A DNA stretch of 64,000 nt from Paenibacillus kyungheensis (GTDB lineage Bacteria > Bacillota > Bacilli > Paenibacillales > Paenibacillaceae): the NCBI RefSeq assembly GCF_028606985.1, contig NZ_CP117416.1, positions 2,270,001 to 2,334,000 of the forward strand, in the 5' to 3' direction. The first letter of the stretch is position 1. Each line of letters starts with the position of its first letter. The notes below the pieces were generated by a model. That model ran no database searches and had not been told where the DNA came from. It saw nothing but the letters and a program-made list of their open reading frames with translations. Positions 34,302 through 43,638 of the stretch are shown here, in pieces. The translations under genes and the position numbers were made by a program.

Positions 34302-34883
34302 TTACACCCGCGTCACAACCTGATCCACCAACCCATAAGCAACCGCTTCCTCAGCCGTTAAAAAATAATCCCGATCAGAATCTTGCGCTACTTTTTCCAA
34401 AGGCTGACCGGTACGATCAGCAATAATTTCGTTCAATTTGGCTCGACTACGAAGCAAGCGATCGGCATACAGAATCACGTCGGAAGCCTGACCTTTGGCG
34501 CCACCGAGTGGTTGATGAATCATAATTTCACTATTGGGCAAAGCCATCCGTTTACCGATCGTGCCACCGACTAACAAAATCGCCCCAAAGCTTGCCGCCA
34601 TCCCTGTACAGATTGTTGATACATCAGGCTTAATAAATTGCATCGTATCATAGATCGCAAACCCAGCAGACACCGAACCACCGGGACAATTAATATACAT
34701 TTGGATATCTTTTTGCTCATCTTCGGCAGCCAGGTGAAGCAGTTGGGCGACAATCACATTTGCCATCTGATCTTCCACTTCACCGGAGACCATAATAATA
34801 CGATCTTTCAATAATCTAGAATAAATATCGTAACTGCGCTCTCCGCGATCCGTCTGTTCCACGACATAAGGGATTGTTGTCAT
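34302..34883 (-). CDS. ClpP-family protease paralogue
   Basis: The 193-residue protein has the ClpP catalytic triad: S98 in GMAASFGA, H123 in MIHQPLGG and D172 in the [11 protein letters not shown] segment. It forms the tetradecameric proteolytic chamber with a Clp ATPase. The start ATG at 34881-34883 follows AAGGAG by 9 bases. It is only 15 bp downstream of an ECF-type sigma factor gene on the same strand, unlike the usual solitary housekeeping clpP, so it may be a second, specialised ClpP. No Clp ATPase is nearby. Confidence 0.88.
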   Translation of the reverse strand: MTTIPYVVEQTDRGERSYDIYSRLLKDRIIMVSGEVEDQMANVIVAQLLHLAAEDEQKDIQMYINCPGGSVSAGFAIYDTMQFIKPDVSTICTGMAASFGAILLVGGTIGKRMALPNSEIMIHQPLGGAKGQASDVILYADRLLRSRAKLNEIIADRTGQPLEKVAQDSDRDYFLTAEEAVAYGLVDQVVTRV

Positions 34884-34898
34884 ATCAAGCACTCCTTG

Positions 34899-35711
34899 TT
34901 AAGCAGCCTTACCTATCTGTGAGGAGGATAACTGATAAGACTTCTTGTGATATAGCGCAAAGGAATGCACAGCGTTAGAGCCGACAGGTATGAAGCTGTA
35001 ACTAGAATGCTCCGTCTGAGAAGGTAACAAGTTAATTGCAACAGCATGAACATCTTGCGTCGCTTTGTTCATTCGCATCAAAGTTAACTGCACGATTTGA
35101 TCTGCATCACCTGTATAGAGAGCATGCACATAATGATGCAAGACCATTAATATCTCTGCATCTTCAGCTAACTGAATAGATTCATCGTTACAATCACTGT
35201 TTTTGGCAAGTATTGTCCTTGCTCGATAGAGAGCAGCTTTTACCGCTCCTTCGGTCGTCTCTAACCGCTGTGCTGTCTCTGCCGCTGAATAGCCAAATAA
35301 ATCACGCAACATAAATACCGCTTGTTGCCAGGGGGATAGTAGATCCATTAATTGCTGTACAGCCAGTTCAATATCTTGTGGACATTGTTGTGCTGGCGAA
35401 TCGTTCAAGAGTAATGGATACTGTTCGATATAATTATTGAAATAATGTCTTCTGCGCATTGTATCAATCCAAGTATTGCGAGCTGTTCGAATCGTATATG
35501 CTTCTTGCTCTGAAATAGGTAAGCCTTTTTGCCGGGCAGATAGTATTTTGAGAAAAGTATCTTGCATAAGATCTTCGGCATCTGCAACATGTCCAGTCAA
35601 TGACAGACAGTACTTATATAAAGACAGCATTTGTTCTTTACTATACTCATTGATTGGGTTGATAGGCTTTGCCGGACAGTCTATCTGTGGTTGAATGTGT
35701 AAAAGTGTCAT
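34899..35711 (-). CDS. ECF-type sigma-70 factor
   Basis: The 270-residue protein has sigma region 2 (EQMLSLYKYCLSLTGHVADAEDLMQDTFLKIL at about 25-55) and region 4 (LSPWQQAVFMLRDLFGYSAAETAQRLETTEGAVKAALYRAR at about 130-170), followed by a roughly 95-residue C-terminal part as in ECF41/SigJ-like factors, whose shortened SnoaL-like tail may regulate it. The ATG at 35709-35711 has AAGGGGG 10-16 bases upstream; earlier in-frame starts lack a site. The ClpP paralogue follows 15 bp downstream, so they are likely cotranscribed. No anti-sigma gene is visible. Confidence 0.84.
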   Translation of the reverse strand: MTLLHIQPQIDCPAKPINPINEYSKEQMLSLYKYCLSLTGHVADAEDLMQDTFLKILSARQKGLPISEQEAYTIRTARNTWIDTMRRRHYFNNYIEQYPLLLNDSPAQQCPQDIELAVQQLMDLLSPWQQAVFMLRDLFGYSAAETAQRLETTEGAVKAALYRARTILAKNSDCNDESIQLAEDAEILMVLHHYVHALYTGDADQIVQLTLMRMNKATQDVHAVAINLLPSQTEHSSYSFIPVGSNAVHSFALYHKKSYQLSSSQIGKAA

Positions 35712-35968
35712 GAGTGGGGCGCCCCCTTTATGATCGGAAATCATTTTGCTACAACGTTGTATATCTTGTAAACGAATAAGGTGATTCAAAAGATACGCAA
35801 ACCGTCTAACCATAATAAAGAATACGAATGAATTTGAATAAGATCATACAAGAACTTGGTATTTTTTTAAAGGTTACCTCTAACGATTTATACTAAACCT
35901 ATGCTAGTATAGTATGTAATACATAAGTGCGAAATGGGCGGCTATCGAGCGAATAGGAGTGAAAGTAG

Positions 35969-36451
35969 ATGACACCAAGGAAGATACATATTATTGGCGC
36001 CCATGCAAGCGGAAAAACCCATCTGGCACGTCGATTGTCTCGCAGATTGGGTATTCCTCATTATGCACTGGAAAATCTAGTGTGGAACGGTACGGGAGAA
36101 AAGAAACGTAGAAATATACCTGCCCTGCGAGAGCAATTGTTGTTAGATATCGTCTCGCAAGACTCGTGGATTGTTGAGGGGCAGGATTATGAATGGTTAA
36201 CGTTTAGCTTTGCTATGGCAGAGCAGATTATTTTTTTGACCCCGTCTCCATTAGTGCGAGATGGGCGAATGATTTTGCGTTTTATGCGTCAGAAAATAGG
36301 AACCGAAGTCGATCACGATCGCTTTTCATTTGGCACATTAATGAACATGATCGAATGGAATCACCATTTTGAACGACATACGAAAAAAAATATTATCGAA
36401 GCGTTAGAGCCTTATAAGCACAAATTGATTATTACCAAATATGTTCAATAA
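35969..36451 (+). CDS. P-loop kinase, adenylate-kinase/FlaR-like
   Basis: The 160-residue protein has a Walker A motif GAHASGKT at about residues 10-17 and the pattern YALENLVWNGTGEKKR then IVEGQDYEWLTFSFAMAEQIIFLTPS typical of small FlaR/topology modulation-like NMP kinases. Its substrate is unknown. AGGAG precedes the ATG. It is a single gene ending 53 bp before the convergent FabF gene. Confidence 0.78.
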   Translation: MTPRKIHIIGAHASGKTHLARRLSRRLGIPHYALENLVWNGTGEKKRRNIPALREQLLLDIVSQDSWIVEGQDYEWLTFSFAMAEQIIFLTPSPLVRDGRMILRFMRQKIGTEVDHDRFSFGTLMNMIEWNHHFERHTKKNIIEALEPYKHKLIITKYVQ

Positions 36452-36504
36452 ATGTAGCTATTAAATGTAGACATCATTTTTGTGCTTCTTTAATAGACAT
36501 GTGA

Positions 36505-37740
36505 TTATTCATACTTTTTCAAAACGATAACCGCATTATGACCGCCAAAGCCGAACGAGTTGGATAATCCAATCTGAAGATCGGCTTTTCGTGCGACATC
36601 TGGTACATAATCCAGATCACAGTCATCATCGGGCTGTTGCAAATTGATAGTAGGCGGAATGATGCCTTCACGTAACATTTGAACCAGTGCGATTGCTTCT
36701 GCACCACCAGCCGCGCCAAGCATATGCCCTAACATCGATTTATTAGCAGTAACAGGAATCTGATAAGCCTGTTCGCCGAACAATTGTTTAATCGCATAAG
36801 TCTCTGAACGATCTCCTACGCCTGTACTCGTGGCATGTGCACTGATAACATCGACTTGTTCAGGAGTAATGCCTGCATTTCGCAAAGCTGATTTCATCGC
36901 TTGATGAGCACCACGACCTTCTGGATGTGTTGCTACCATATGGTAAGCGTCTGAACTTGCTCCGTAACCAATCACCTCAGCATAAATAGTCGCTTGTCTC
37001 GCTGAAGCATGAGATAGCGATTCCAGTATGACAATCCCTGCTCCTTCTGCCATCACAAATCCATCCCGTGATTGATCGAAAGGACGACTTGCGGCGGTTG
37101 GATCATCATTGCGTGTAGACAATGCTGTCGCGTTCCCGAAGCTAGCCAACGCTACCTCATTGATCGCGGCTTCTGCTCCTCCTGCAATAATCACATCTGC
37201 ATCTCCATAAGCTATCATCCGCATCGCTTCACCGATGGCTGTATTGCCAATCGAACAGGCAGTGACAGGGGAGAGTGTAGGACCCCATGTACCTAGACGG
37301 ATACTGATCATCGCTGCTGCGCTATTGGCAATCATCATCGGTACAAGTGTAGGACTTACTCGTTCAGGGCCACGTTCTATTAAGATATGATCTTGATCAA
37401 GTAGTGATTGGATACCTCCTGTACCCGAACCAACATAGACGCCTATGCGTTCTCGATCACTTTCTTCCAGATTCAATCCTGAATGAGAGACTGCTTGTTC
37501 AGCCGCTGCGATAGCAAATTGAACAAAACGATCCATTCGTCTAACTTCTTTACGTCCAAATAAAGCATTACCATCAAAATCACGCACAATTCCAGCAATT
37601 TTGGCTTTTTGTCGTGATGTATCAAAAGCATCAATCGCACCAATTCCCGATTGTCCGTTAACTAAATTTCCCCAAAATGTATCTACATCATTTCCCAAAG
37701 GAGAAACAATCCCCATCCCTGTAATCACAACTCGTTCCAT
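36505..37740 (-). CDS. fabF: 3-oxoacyl-ACP synthase II (KAS II)
   Basis: The 411-residue protein condenses malonyl-ACP with acyl-ACP in fatty acid elongation. The KAS triad is present: C162 in TACSIGNTAIG, a histidine in SAHATSTGVGD and another in KSMLGHMLGAAGG. It is full length for the family. AGGAGG precedes the ATG. It stands apart from other fab genes and is divergent from an MmyB-type regulator, so it may be a second FabF under separate control; the housekeeping copy would be elsewhere. Confidence 0.93.
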   Translation of the reverse strand: MERVVITGMGIVSPLGNDVDTFWGNLVNGQSGIGAIDAFDTSRQKAKIAGIVRDFDGNALFGRKEVRRMDRFVQFAIAAAEQAVSHSGLNLEESDRERIGVYVGSGTGGIQSLLDQDHILIERGPERVSPTLVPMMIANSAAAMISIRLGTWGPTLSPVTACSIGNTAIGEAMRMIAYGDADVIIAGGAEAAINEVALASFGNATALSTRNDDPTAASRPFDQSRDGFVMAEGAGIVILESLSHASARQATIYAEVIGYGASSDAYHMVATHPEGRGAHQAMKSALRNAGITPEQVDVISAHATSTGVGDRSETYAIKQLFGEQAYQIPVTANKSMLGHMLGAAGGAEAIALVQMLREGIIPPTINLQQPDDDCDLDYVPDVARKADLQIGLSNSFGFGGHNAVIVLKKYE

Positions 37741-37986
37741 TCCTTTTATCCTCCTAAGCGTTTGGCACTATCCATCTATTAGTATTTGATGCGCTAAATA
37801 TCGTCTTATTACATCCTTATTCTGTCATGTAAAATATCCTATTACAAGTTACCGTTTATCCTAGTATAATAAGTAACAGGTTATCGTATATTTTTTAAAA
37901 TAATTATTTAAATAGAAAATAATAGAATACCAATATGTACAAAAAAGCGAGTATTAAAATCAGCTTCGCTCTAAGGAGGTTATCAA

Positions 37987-38847
37987 GTGAATCAACAACA
38001 TCGTTTACAAGCATTATCTTCTTTTCTCAAAGCACAACGTGCAAAGATTCTACCTCAACAAGTAGGATTGATCGTAGGGATTCGGCGACGTACGCCAGGA
38101 TTGCGAAGAGAAGAAGTGGCTCAATTAGCAGGAGTAAGTACAACATGGTACACATGGTTAGAACAGGGTAGAGATATTCAAGTCTCGGCTTCTGTACTCG
38201 AAAATATAGCATCAGCTTTATTGTTAACAGCCGATGAACGTAAATATTTATTTTCTTTAGCATTGGATAAAAGTCCAACAGTACTACCTTTATCTGAAGA
38301 ACTGCCAGCGATTACGCCGGCTTTGTACAAAATTCTACAACAACTTCAATACTGTCCTACTATTATTTCAGATCGTCATTGCCATATTGTCGGCTGGAAC
38401 GATGCGGCTAAGCATGTATTTCTTGATTTTGAAAGTATTCCTGAACCCGGGCGCAATATGATTGGTTTATTATTTTCGCGGAAAGAGTTTCGCCGTTTGG
38501 CGGTCAATTGGGATGATTTTGTAGGTGGATTTTTGGCGATTTTTCGTGCGTATTATGGGCAATATGTAGATGATGAGTGGTATGAGCAGTTTATCGCAGA
38601 GATGAGTGAGTTATATCCTGACTTTTATCATTTGTGGGAACAGAGCAAAGTCAGTTCTGCACCGGAAGTAGTGATTGAATTTAGACATGCTAAAGCAGGC
38701 AAAATGCTATTCGATCTCACTTCATTGCAAGTACAAGGCAACACCGATTTGCGCTGTAGTATTTATACTCCGTTAGAAGATTCGGCGACAGAAGTGAAGC
38801 TAAGAACATTGATGGAACGCAGTAAAGAAATTTTATCAGAACCGTAA
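37987..38847 (+). CDS. XRE-family regulator with MmyB-type ligand domain
   Basis: The 286-residue protein has an N-terminal helix-turn-helix (RRTPGLRREEVAQLAGVSTTWYTWLEQGRDIQVSASVLENIA, about 34-75) and a PAS-like MmyB C-terminal domain (PTIISDRHCHIVGWNDAAKHVF...). MmyB-type domains have been found with bound fatty acid. It starts with GTG after AAGGAGG. It is divergent from fabF with 246 bp between them, so it is a plausible lipid-responsive regulator of that gene. Confidence 0.88.
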   Translation: MNQQHRLQALSSFLKAQRAKILPQQVGLIVGIRRRTPGLRREEVAQLAGVSTTWYTWLEQGRDIQVSASVLENIASALLLTADERKYLFSLALDKSPTVLPLSEELPAITPALYKILQQLQYCPTIISDRHCHIVGWNDAAKHVFLDFESIPEPGRNMIGLLFSRKEFRRLAVNWDDFVGGFLAIFRAYYGQYVDDEWYEQFIAEMSELYPDFYHLWEQSKVSSAPEVVIEFRHAKAGKMLFDLTSLQVQGNTDLRCSIYTPLEDSATEVKLRTLMERSKEILSEP

Positions 38848-38939
38848 ACAACTTTTGTAATTTTCTGATCGCTATACTATAATTTCCATATATTCTATAA
38901 ATGGTTGGCTAGATCGCAAGAGATGAAAGAGGTGCTATA

Positions 38940-39203
38940 TTGCTAGAATATTTACCGTTAATTTGCTCGTCCTTAATCGTTATATTGTTGATTTTTCGTT
39001 CAGTATATCATCGTTTTCAGAAGTATAATCGTGAAAATACAGGCTTATCGCTAATGAGTATTATTGTACTGATCCCTTTTCTGACAATCGATAGACTTGC
39101 ACCGTGGGAAAAAGATACGGCTTATATTTTAATTATTATCAGTGCATGTTTGTTTGTACGCTTTTTGAATTATTGGGTGGTACAACGCAAATGGAGTAAA
39201 TAA
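38940..39203 (+). CDS. Small membrane protein, unknown function
   Basis: The 87-residue protein has three hydrophobic segments (about 4-22, 37-53 and 62-80) and a basic end QRKWSK. The TTG start follows AGAGGTG. I do not recognise a family. It lies between the MmyB-type regulator and a second small protein, all in the same direction, with 70-90-bp gaps. Confidence 0.55.
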   Translation: MLEYLPLICSSLIVILLIFRSVYHRFQKYNRENTGLSLMSIIVLIPFLTIDRLAPWEKDTAYILIIISACLFVRFLNYWVVQRKWSK

Positions 39204-39273
39204 AAGAAATTTTGCATAACATGATCATATGATTTTGGATACATTTTAAATATAGGATGGGGAGGTCAGTACT

Positions 39274-39531
39274 ATGAATTCATCGCAATCACCAGAACAT
39301 GAACGTGATGTGGCGTATGCTTCTTTACAAAAAAGGCTGTCCGAATGTAGTGAACAAGATGCGTTACAATTGATGCGTAGTTTTGATCGTCAGATTACTT
39401 TTTGGAATCAGGAAAAGTCAAAAAAAGAAGAGTTTCGTTCTTTTTGGAAAACGCCTTATCCTTATGTAGGCATTGGCGTAGGTATTGTAGTACCAGTGAC
39501 AGGATTTGTATTACTTATGTTACTGCCTTAA
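39274..39531 (+). CDS. Small tail-anchored protein, unknown function
   Basis: The 85-residue protein has a hydrophilic helical N-terminal part (ERDVAYASLQKRLSECSEQDALQLMRSFDRQITFW) and one C-terminal transmembrane helix (YVGIGVGIVVPVTGFVLLMLLP), so it would be anchored by its tail with the bulk in the cytoplasm. GGGGAGG precedes the ATG. The DUF1963 gene follows 38 bp downstream, and the two may be one transcript. No family recognised. Confidence 0.6.
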   Translation: MNSSQSPEHERDVAYASLQKRLSECSEQDALQLMRSFDRQITFWNQEKSKKEEFRSFWKTPYPYVGIGVGIVVPVTGFVLLMLLP

Positions 39532-39569
39532 TGATGGACATGATTGCGATATAGAAAGGAAGGGTCAAG

Positions 39570-40481
39570 ATGAGTTCTATGCCAAAGGCATTTCAAGGTG
39601 ATTATATTCAATCGTTGCTAGCCGATAAGCAGATGTCTGCATTAGAGCCTTATTTGCAAGCATATTATCATCCTGTGATTCACTTGGAACGCGGACAACA
39701 GGGAAGTCAGCAAGTGGGTGTTTCGCGAATAGGTGGTTACCCTGATCTACCTGAACATATCAAGTGGCCGCTTACGCAAAATGGTGAATATATGACTTCA
39801 GTAGCTCAATTAAATCTAACTCAAATAGCAAACGAAGTTGGTGCCGATCGATTACCTGATTTTTTTCCGCGTCAGGGATTACTTTGCTTTTTTGTTGGCT
39901 TAGATGAACCTGCTTATCAAATTGAGCATCAGATCCTCTATATTCCTGAACAAGAGATGACATCTATAGCCTATCGGGAACCAGAAGAGACTACTATTTT
40001 GGAAGAGGATGCTGAACAGCCATTTGTACCGTATGAAGTACATGCTCAAGGTAATATTGAATTTCCTCCTTACAGTTATGTGGACTATGATCAGTTAGTG
40101 AATCATGATATAGCGGATGAGAAATATCTGGAATGGAAAGAACAATTCAACGCTGATCCTGATGAAATGATTGGCAAAATGTTCGGTTATCCAGTATCCC
40201 AACATGGAGACGATTATATTGAAGCCGCTACAGCGATCCTTACCGGTAAGCATACATATGATACAGATAAACGGCGTAACTGGTTAGTCGAGCAGTGTGC
40301 AGGCAATGAGCAACAAGCAGATCAGGAGATTGAAGAGATGCTGATGCTGTTGGAAATAGAGAGTGATGATGATATCGGGTATATGTGGTGGGATGCAGGA
40401 GTTATTCATTTTTTTATCCGCAAAGAAGATCTGATACAGTTAAACTTTGACCGAACGTATTGTTCCCTCTATTCAAGTTAA
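39570..40481 (+). CDS. DUF1963 (YwqG-like) protein
   Basis: The 303-residue cytoplasmic protein matches the DUF1963/YwqG pattern: VGVSRIGGYPDLPEHIKWP near residue 50, QLNLTQIA, FFPRQGLLCFFVGLDE, DEMIGKMFGYPVSQHGDD and an ending with MWWDAGVIHFFIRKEDL. The function of the family is not established. AAGGAAGGG precedes the ATG. It ends a run of small same-direction genes and is followed by a strong hairpin. Confidence 0.84.
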   Translation: MSSMPKAFQGDYIQSLLADKQMSALEPYLQAYYHPVIHLERGQQGSQQVGVSRIGGYPDLPEHIKWPLTQNGEYMTSVAQLNLTQIANEVGADRLPDFFPRQGLLCFFVGLDEPAYQIEHQILYIPEQEMTSIAYREPEETTILEEDAEQPFVPYEVHAQGNIEFPPYSYVDYDQLVNHDIADEKYLEWKEQFNADPDEMIGKMFGYPVSQHGDDYIEAATAILTGKHTYDTDKRRNWLVEQCAGNEQQADQEIEEMLMLLEIESDDDIGYMWWDAGVIHFFIRKEDLIQLNFDRTYCSLYSS

Positions 40482-40595
40482 AATAGAACATTCGCTATAC
40501 AGTCTACTTGAGCATAGATATAGATCGCTGAACAATAAATAAATAATAGAAAATGTATTACATGTTTAATAGACCTAACTCAACACGAGACTCAA

Positions 40596-40642
40596 ATAGA
40601 CTATGCTGTTCCTTATCATCTTACAGGAACAGCATAGTCTAT
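40596..40642. terminator. Strong hairpin, bidirectional terminator
   Basis: ATAGACTATGCTGTTCC pairs perfectly with GGAACAGCATAGTCTAT. It lies between convergent genes; the T runs are short (ATTTG), so efficiency is uncertain. Confidence 0.7.
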
Positions 40643-40661
40643 ATTTGTGTGATGCCAGTTA

Positions 40662-41258
40662 TTAATCTAATTGATTATGCGTTTGTTTATTTTTGATCGG
40701 ATAAGGAGACTGTACAGTGATCGCTTGAAAGACATGTAGTTTTCCATTTTCTACCTGTCGCATACGTGGGCCTTTGAATCCACGTTTGACCAATTGCTTA
40801 CGCATGTACAACATTAATGCCCAGTGACTCACTACCAGAATATGCTCTTCTTCCGAAGATAAAATAACATCTAATGCTCGATTAATGCGTGCTTCTACTT
40901 CCCGAATCATGCGGCGATATCTTCGACTAAGCAATGGAGCCATTTTGAAAAGAACGCCCCAGCCGATAAAAGGAATACGTATATTCGTATTAAAACTTGG
41001 AGGTGTAAGTTCACGTAACTCGGGCATCACTGTAATCTCGCCATCATAAATCGAACGTGCTGTTTTGATCGCACGCGGTAGATCGCTTGCAAAACATTTC
41101 TCCCAATTGAATCCACGTAGATCTGTTGTACCATCGTGGATATCAGCGATATCATACTCTTCTAGCCAGGCGATCAGTTCACTCACTGTAACAAATTGGC
41201 GAAGAGGAAACTCTTTATTTACTTTAAAATGGCGGACAAGTCCGATTGTCTTCGTCAT
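40662..41258 (-). CDS. Histidine phosphatase-family protein
   Basis: The 198-residue protein has an N-terminal LVRHFKV motif (RHG is usual; here RHF), ASDLPRAIKTARSI (second arginine), PELRELTPPSF and a C-terminal VVSHWALM with the second catalytic histidine. This is the phosphoglycerate mutase/acid phosphatase superfamily, with unknown substrate. The ATG at 41256-41258 gives the normal family start; its ribosome site is weak, as GGAGG is 15 bases away. A longer start at 41348 would add 30 residues not seen in the family. Confidence 0.8.
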   Translation of the reverse strand: MTKTIGLVRHFKVNKEFPLRQFVTVSELIAWLEEYDIADIHDGTTDLRGFNWEKCFASDLPRAIKTARSIYDGEITVMPELRELTPPSFNTNIRIPFIGWGVLFKMAPLLSRRYRRMIREVEARINRALDVILSSEEEHILVVSHWALMLYMRKQLVKRGFKGPRMRQVENGKLHVFQAITVQSPYPIKNKQTHNQLD

Positions 41259-41491
41259 GAGTCTTGTATAATTCCTCCACAATAGTATGGTCGTACTGTT
41301 CCTGTACAAAAAATAAGTAGATAATTTAAGTTTAACATAGTCGTGCAATGAAGGGACACTATTCGCTATTTATTTTAAAATAAAAGTATACTACTGTAAG
41401 GCAACGTTTTGAAACCTGACACGTAATCGTGTATATTTAGTCGTAAGCTTATAATCTAAGATGAATTTCGGTAAAAGAAAGGAAGAATATA

Positions 41492-41695
41492 ATGAGTCAA
41501 TGGGAATATCGTACAGTCAAATTACACGCTGGAGGCTTTCTAGGTGGCAAAGTAGATGATGTAGAACTACAAGAGCAATTAAACGCCTATGGATTTGATG
41601 GATGGGAGCTTGTATCGACATTTGATACCAGTCTTGCACAGGGTGGTTCACGAGAAATCATTTTAATTTTTAAACGAAGCGCTTTGCTCGATTAA
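41492..41695 (+). CDS. DUF4177 small protein
   Basis: The 67-residue protein has the DUF4177 pattern: WEYRTVKL near the start, LNAYGFDGWELVSTF in the middle and EIILIFKR at the end. These are small cytoplasmic alpha-beta proteins of unknown role. AAAGGAAG precedes the ATG. It is monocistronic. Confidence 0.85.
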   Translation: MSQWEYRTVKLHAGGFLGGKVDDVELQEQLNAYGFDGWELVSTFDTSLAQGGSREIILIFKRSALLD

Positions 41696-41906
41696 TGTTG
41701 TTGTTAGAGCTATATCTAAAGTACATACTGGTCTAGCCCTTTTTGATAAATGATGATCTTTACCTTTAATATCGGTTCATACTTGTTATATTTTAGGTGA
41801 TATTATCTTTGCGAAATTAGGTATACGGAATAAGGAACGGTATACTTTAACATAGAACGATGATCATGAGCACAAAGAAAGCCTCATGGAACAGGAGGAA
41901 ACAACA

Positions 41907-43457
41907 ATGATCGGAACATGGTTAGAAGAAATCAAATCCATATTACGACCAGAATTGAACAGTCTTGAAGAATCATTAAAAGCTTCGGCTGGAGATGAAG
42001 AAATAGAGCAGGCTGAACATACTATAGGTGTCTCTTTCCCGGATGATCTTAAAGAACTGTATCATATACACAATGGGGAGTCTCGTAGTGGTCCGGGATT
42101 CTTTTTTGGTTTGCAATTTTTGAGTCTGGAAGAAATGATTAGCGAGTGGAAAATATGGTCTGAGCTAGAGCCTGAGTATCAGACGATGGGAGATCATTAT
42201 TCGATTCCATCCGGTTGGATCAAAGAGCAGTATATTAACCGCAACTGGATTCCGTTTTGCCATGATGGCGGAGGGAATCATCTAGGGATCGATTTGGCTC
42301 CAGCAGAACATGGAGTAGTCGGACAGGTGATTAACTTTGGACGTGATGAAGAAATGAAGTATGTGATTGCCCGTAGTCTGGGTGAATTTATTCATTTTAT
42401 GCGCGATACGGTGCGTCATGGAAATTACACTGTCGAAGAAGATGATGGATTCAAGTATTGGATGTACGGTCGCAACGAACAATCACGTATGCTCAAAGAT
42501 GCACAGGCATATGCTTTAGCCGATCTACCCAAAACCAATACACCTTCTGATGAGCCTGAGATGCCGTTACAAGAATGGTTCCAACAATTAGATCAAGACT
42601 GGCAAGAGCGTATTATCAACAAATCAAATACGGTCGAAGAGTTTATCCATGCTCATCAAATCTTTTTGATTCGTGAACAGCTTACAGATATTACACCACT
42701 TGAACGTTGTCATGAAGTACGTGAATTAATTTTAAGTGTAAATGAGATTCAAGATATTCGACCGCTTGCAAATTGTCGAGAACTCAAAAAATTATATCTT
42801 GTTCGCAATCCGATTCGTGATCTTACGCCATTACGTGGATTGCCTTATTTGCAAATTGTTAATTTAGAAGGGACGTTGATTGAAGATTTAGATCCTTTAG
42901 CCACGTTACCGCATCTATGTAATCTGGATTGTACCGATACACGTATTCAAGATTATGCGCCTTTGGCGAAGATGCAACAGTTAACGACTCTGGCTCTTTC
43001 TTCACCTTCCCGGGAAGCTATAGAAGCTTTATCTTCTATTTCAGGACTACGGGAATTGAAAGTTTGTTCGCCTGGTGCATGGACAGCGGAAGATTGGCAA
43101 CAGATCAGTCAGTCTTTATCTTTGCGCAAACTGCATATTGAAGATGCTTATTTTGCCGATATGAGTTGTCTACAAGCATGTGAACAGTTAGAAATGTTAA
43201 CGATTCATGATACTCGTATTTCCGATATTTCAGCGATTGCCGATCTACCTAATCTGAAGCAATTGGAATTGAATAGTGGCTGTCAAATTAGCAATATTGA
43301 AACGATCTCCAAATCGGTGTCTTTAGAGCAATTTAGCGGGTCATTTGCTCAATTTCAATTACTCAAAAACTCTTTCGCTCAATATGTAAAATTCCACAAA
43401 ATTGTAGGCGAAATGACAGATGAAGAAGAAGAAATCTGGCACAGTCATATACGTTAA
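41907..43457 (+). CDS. SMI1/KNR4-domain protein with leucine-rich repeats
   Basis: The 516-residue cytoplasmic protein joins an N-terminal SMI1/KNR4 domain (about 15-160: EQAEHTIGVSFPDDLKELYHIHNGE...GDHYSIPSGWI...FCHDGGGNHLGID) to internalin-like leucine-rich repeats (about 225-470: LTDITPLERC, IQDIRPLANC, IRDLTPLRGL, IEDLDPLATL, ISDISAIADL). SMI1 domains are common in immunity proteins against polymorphic toxins and in regulatory proteins; the repeats add a protein-binding surface. The ATG at 41907 is set by AGGAGG; another ATG at 41886 lies before that site. No toxin gene is adjacent. Confidence 0.84.
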   Translation: MIGTWLEEIKSILRPELNSLEESLKASAGDEEIEQAEHTIGVSFPDDLKELYHIHNGESRSGPGFFFGLQFLSLEEMISEWKIWSELEPEYQTMGDHYSIPSGWIKEQYINRNWIPFCHDGGGNHLGIDLAPAEHGVVGQVINFGRDEEMKYVIARSLGEFIHFMRDTVRHGNYTVEEDDGFKYWMYGRNEQSRMLKDAQAYALADLPKTNTPSDEPEMPLQEWFQQLDQDWQERIINKSNTVEEFIHAHQIFLIREQLTDITPLERCHEVRELILSVNEIQDIRPLANCRELKKLYLVRNPIRDLTPLRGLPYLQIVNLEGTLIEDLDPLATLPHLCNLDCTDTRIQDYAPLAKMQQLTTLALSSPSREAIEALSSISGLRELKVCSPGAWTAEDWQQISQSLSLRKLHIEDAYFADMSCLQACEQLEMLTIHDTRISDISAIADLPNLKQLELNSGCQISNIETISKSVSLEQFSGSFAQFQLLKNSFAQYVKFHKIVGEMTDEEEEIWHSHIR

Positions 43458-43489
43458 TACGATACTTTACTTATATCTAATCAGTCCCA

Positions 43490-43525
43490 AAGACTCTGTA
43501 TAGCTCAAAAGCGACAGAGTCTTTT
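43490..43525 (+). terminator. Terminator after the SMI1-LRR gene
   Basis: AAAGACTCTGT pairs with ACAGAGTCTTT around a 14-nt loop, followed by a T run. Good rho-independent terminator. Confidence 0.85.
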
Positions 43526-43638
43526 TTTGTTTTTTTATTATTTTTTACCTAAAATGATAAAAATGTAGTTGACTATCAATTTTCTAATTAGGTATAATTT
43601 ACTAATAAATAACATATATTTGAAAAAGGAGTGGTATT

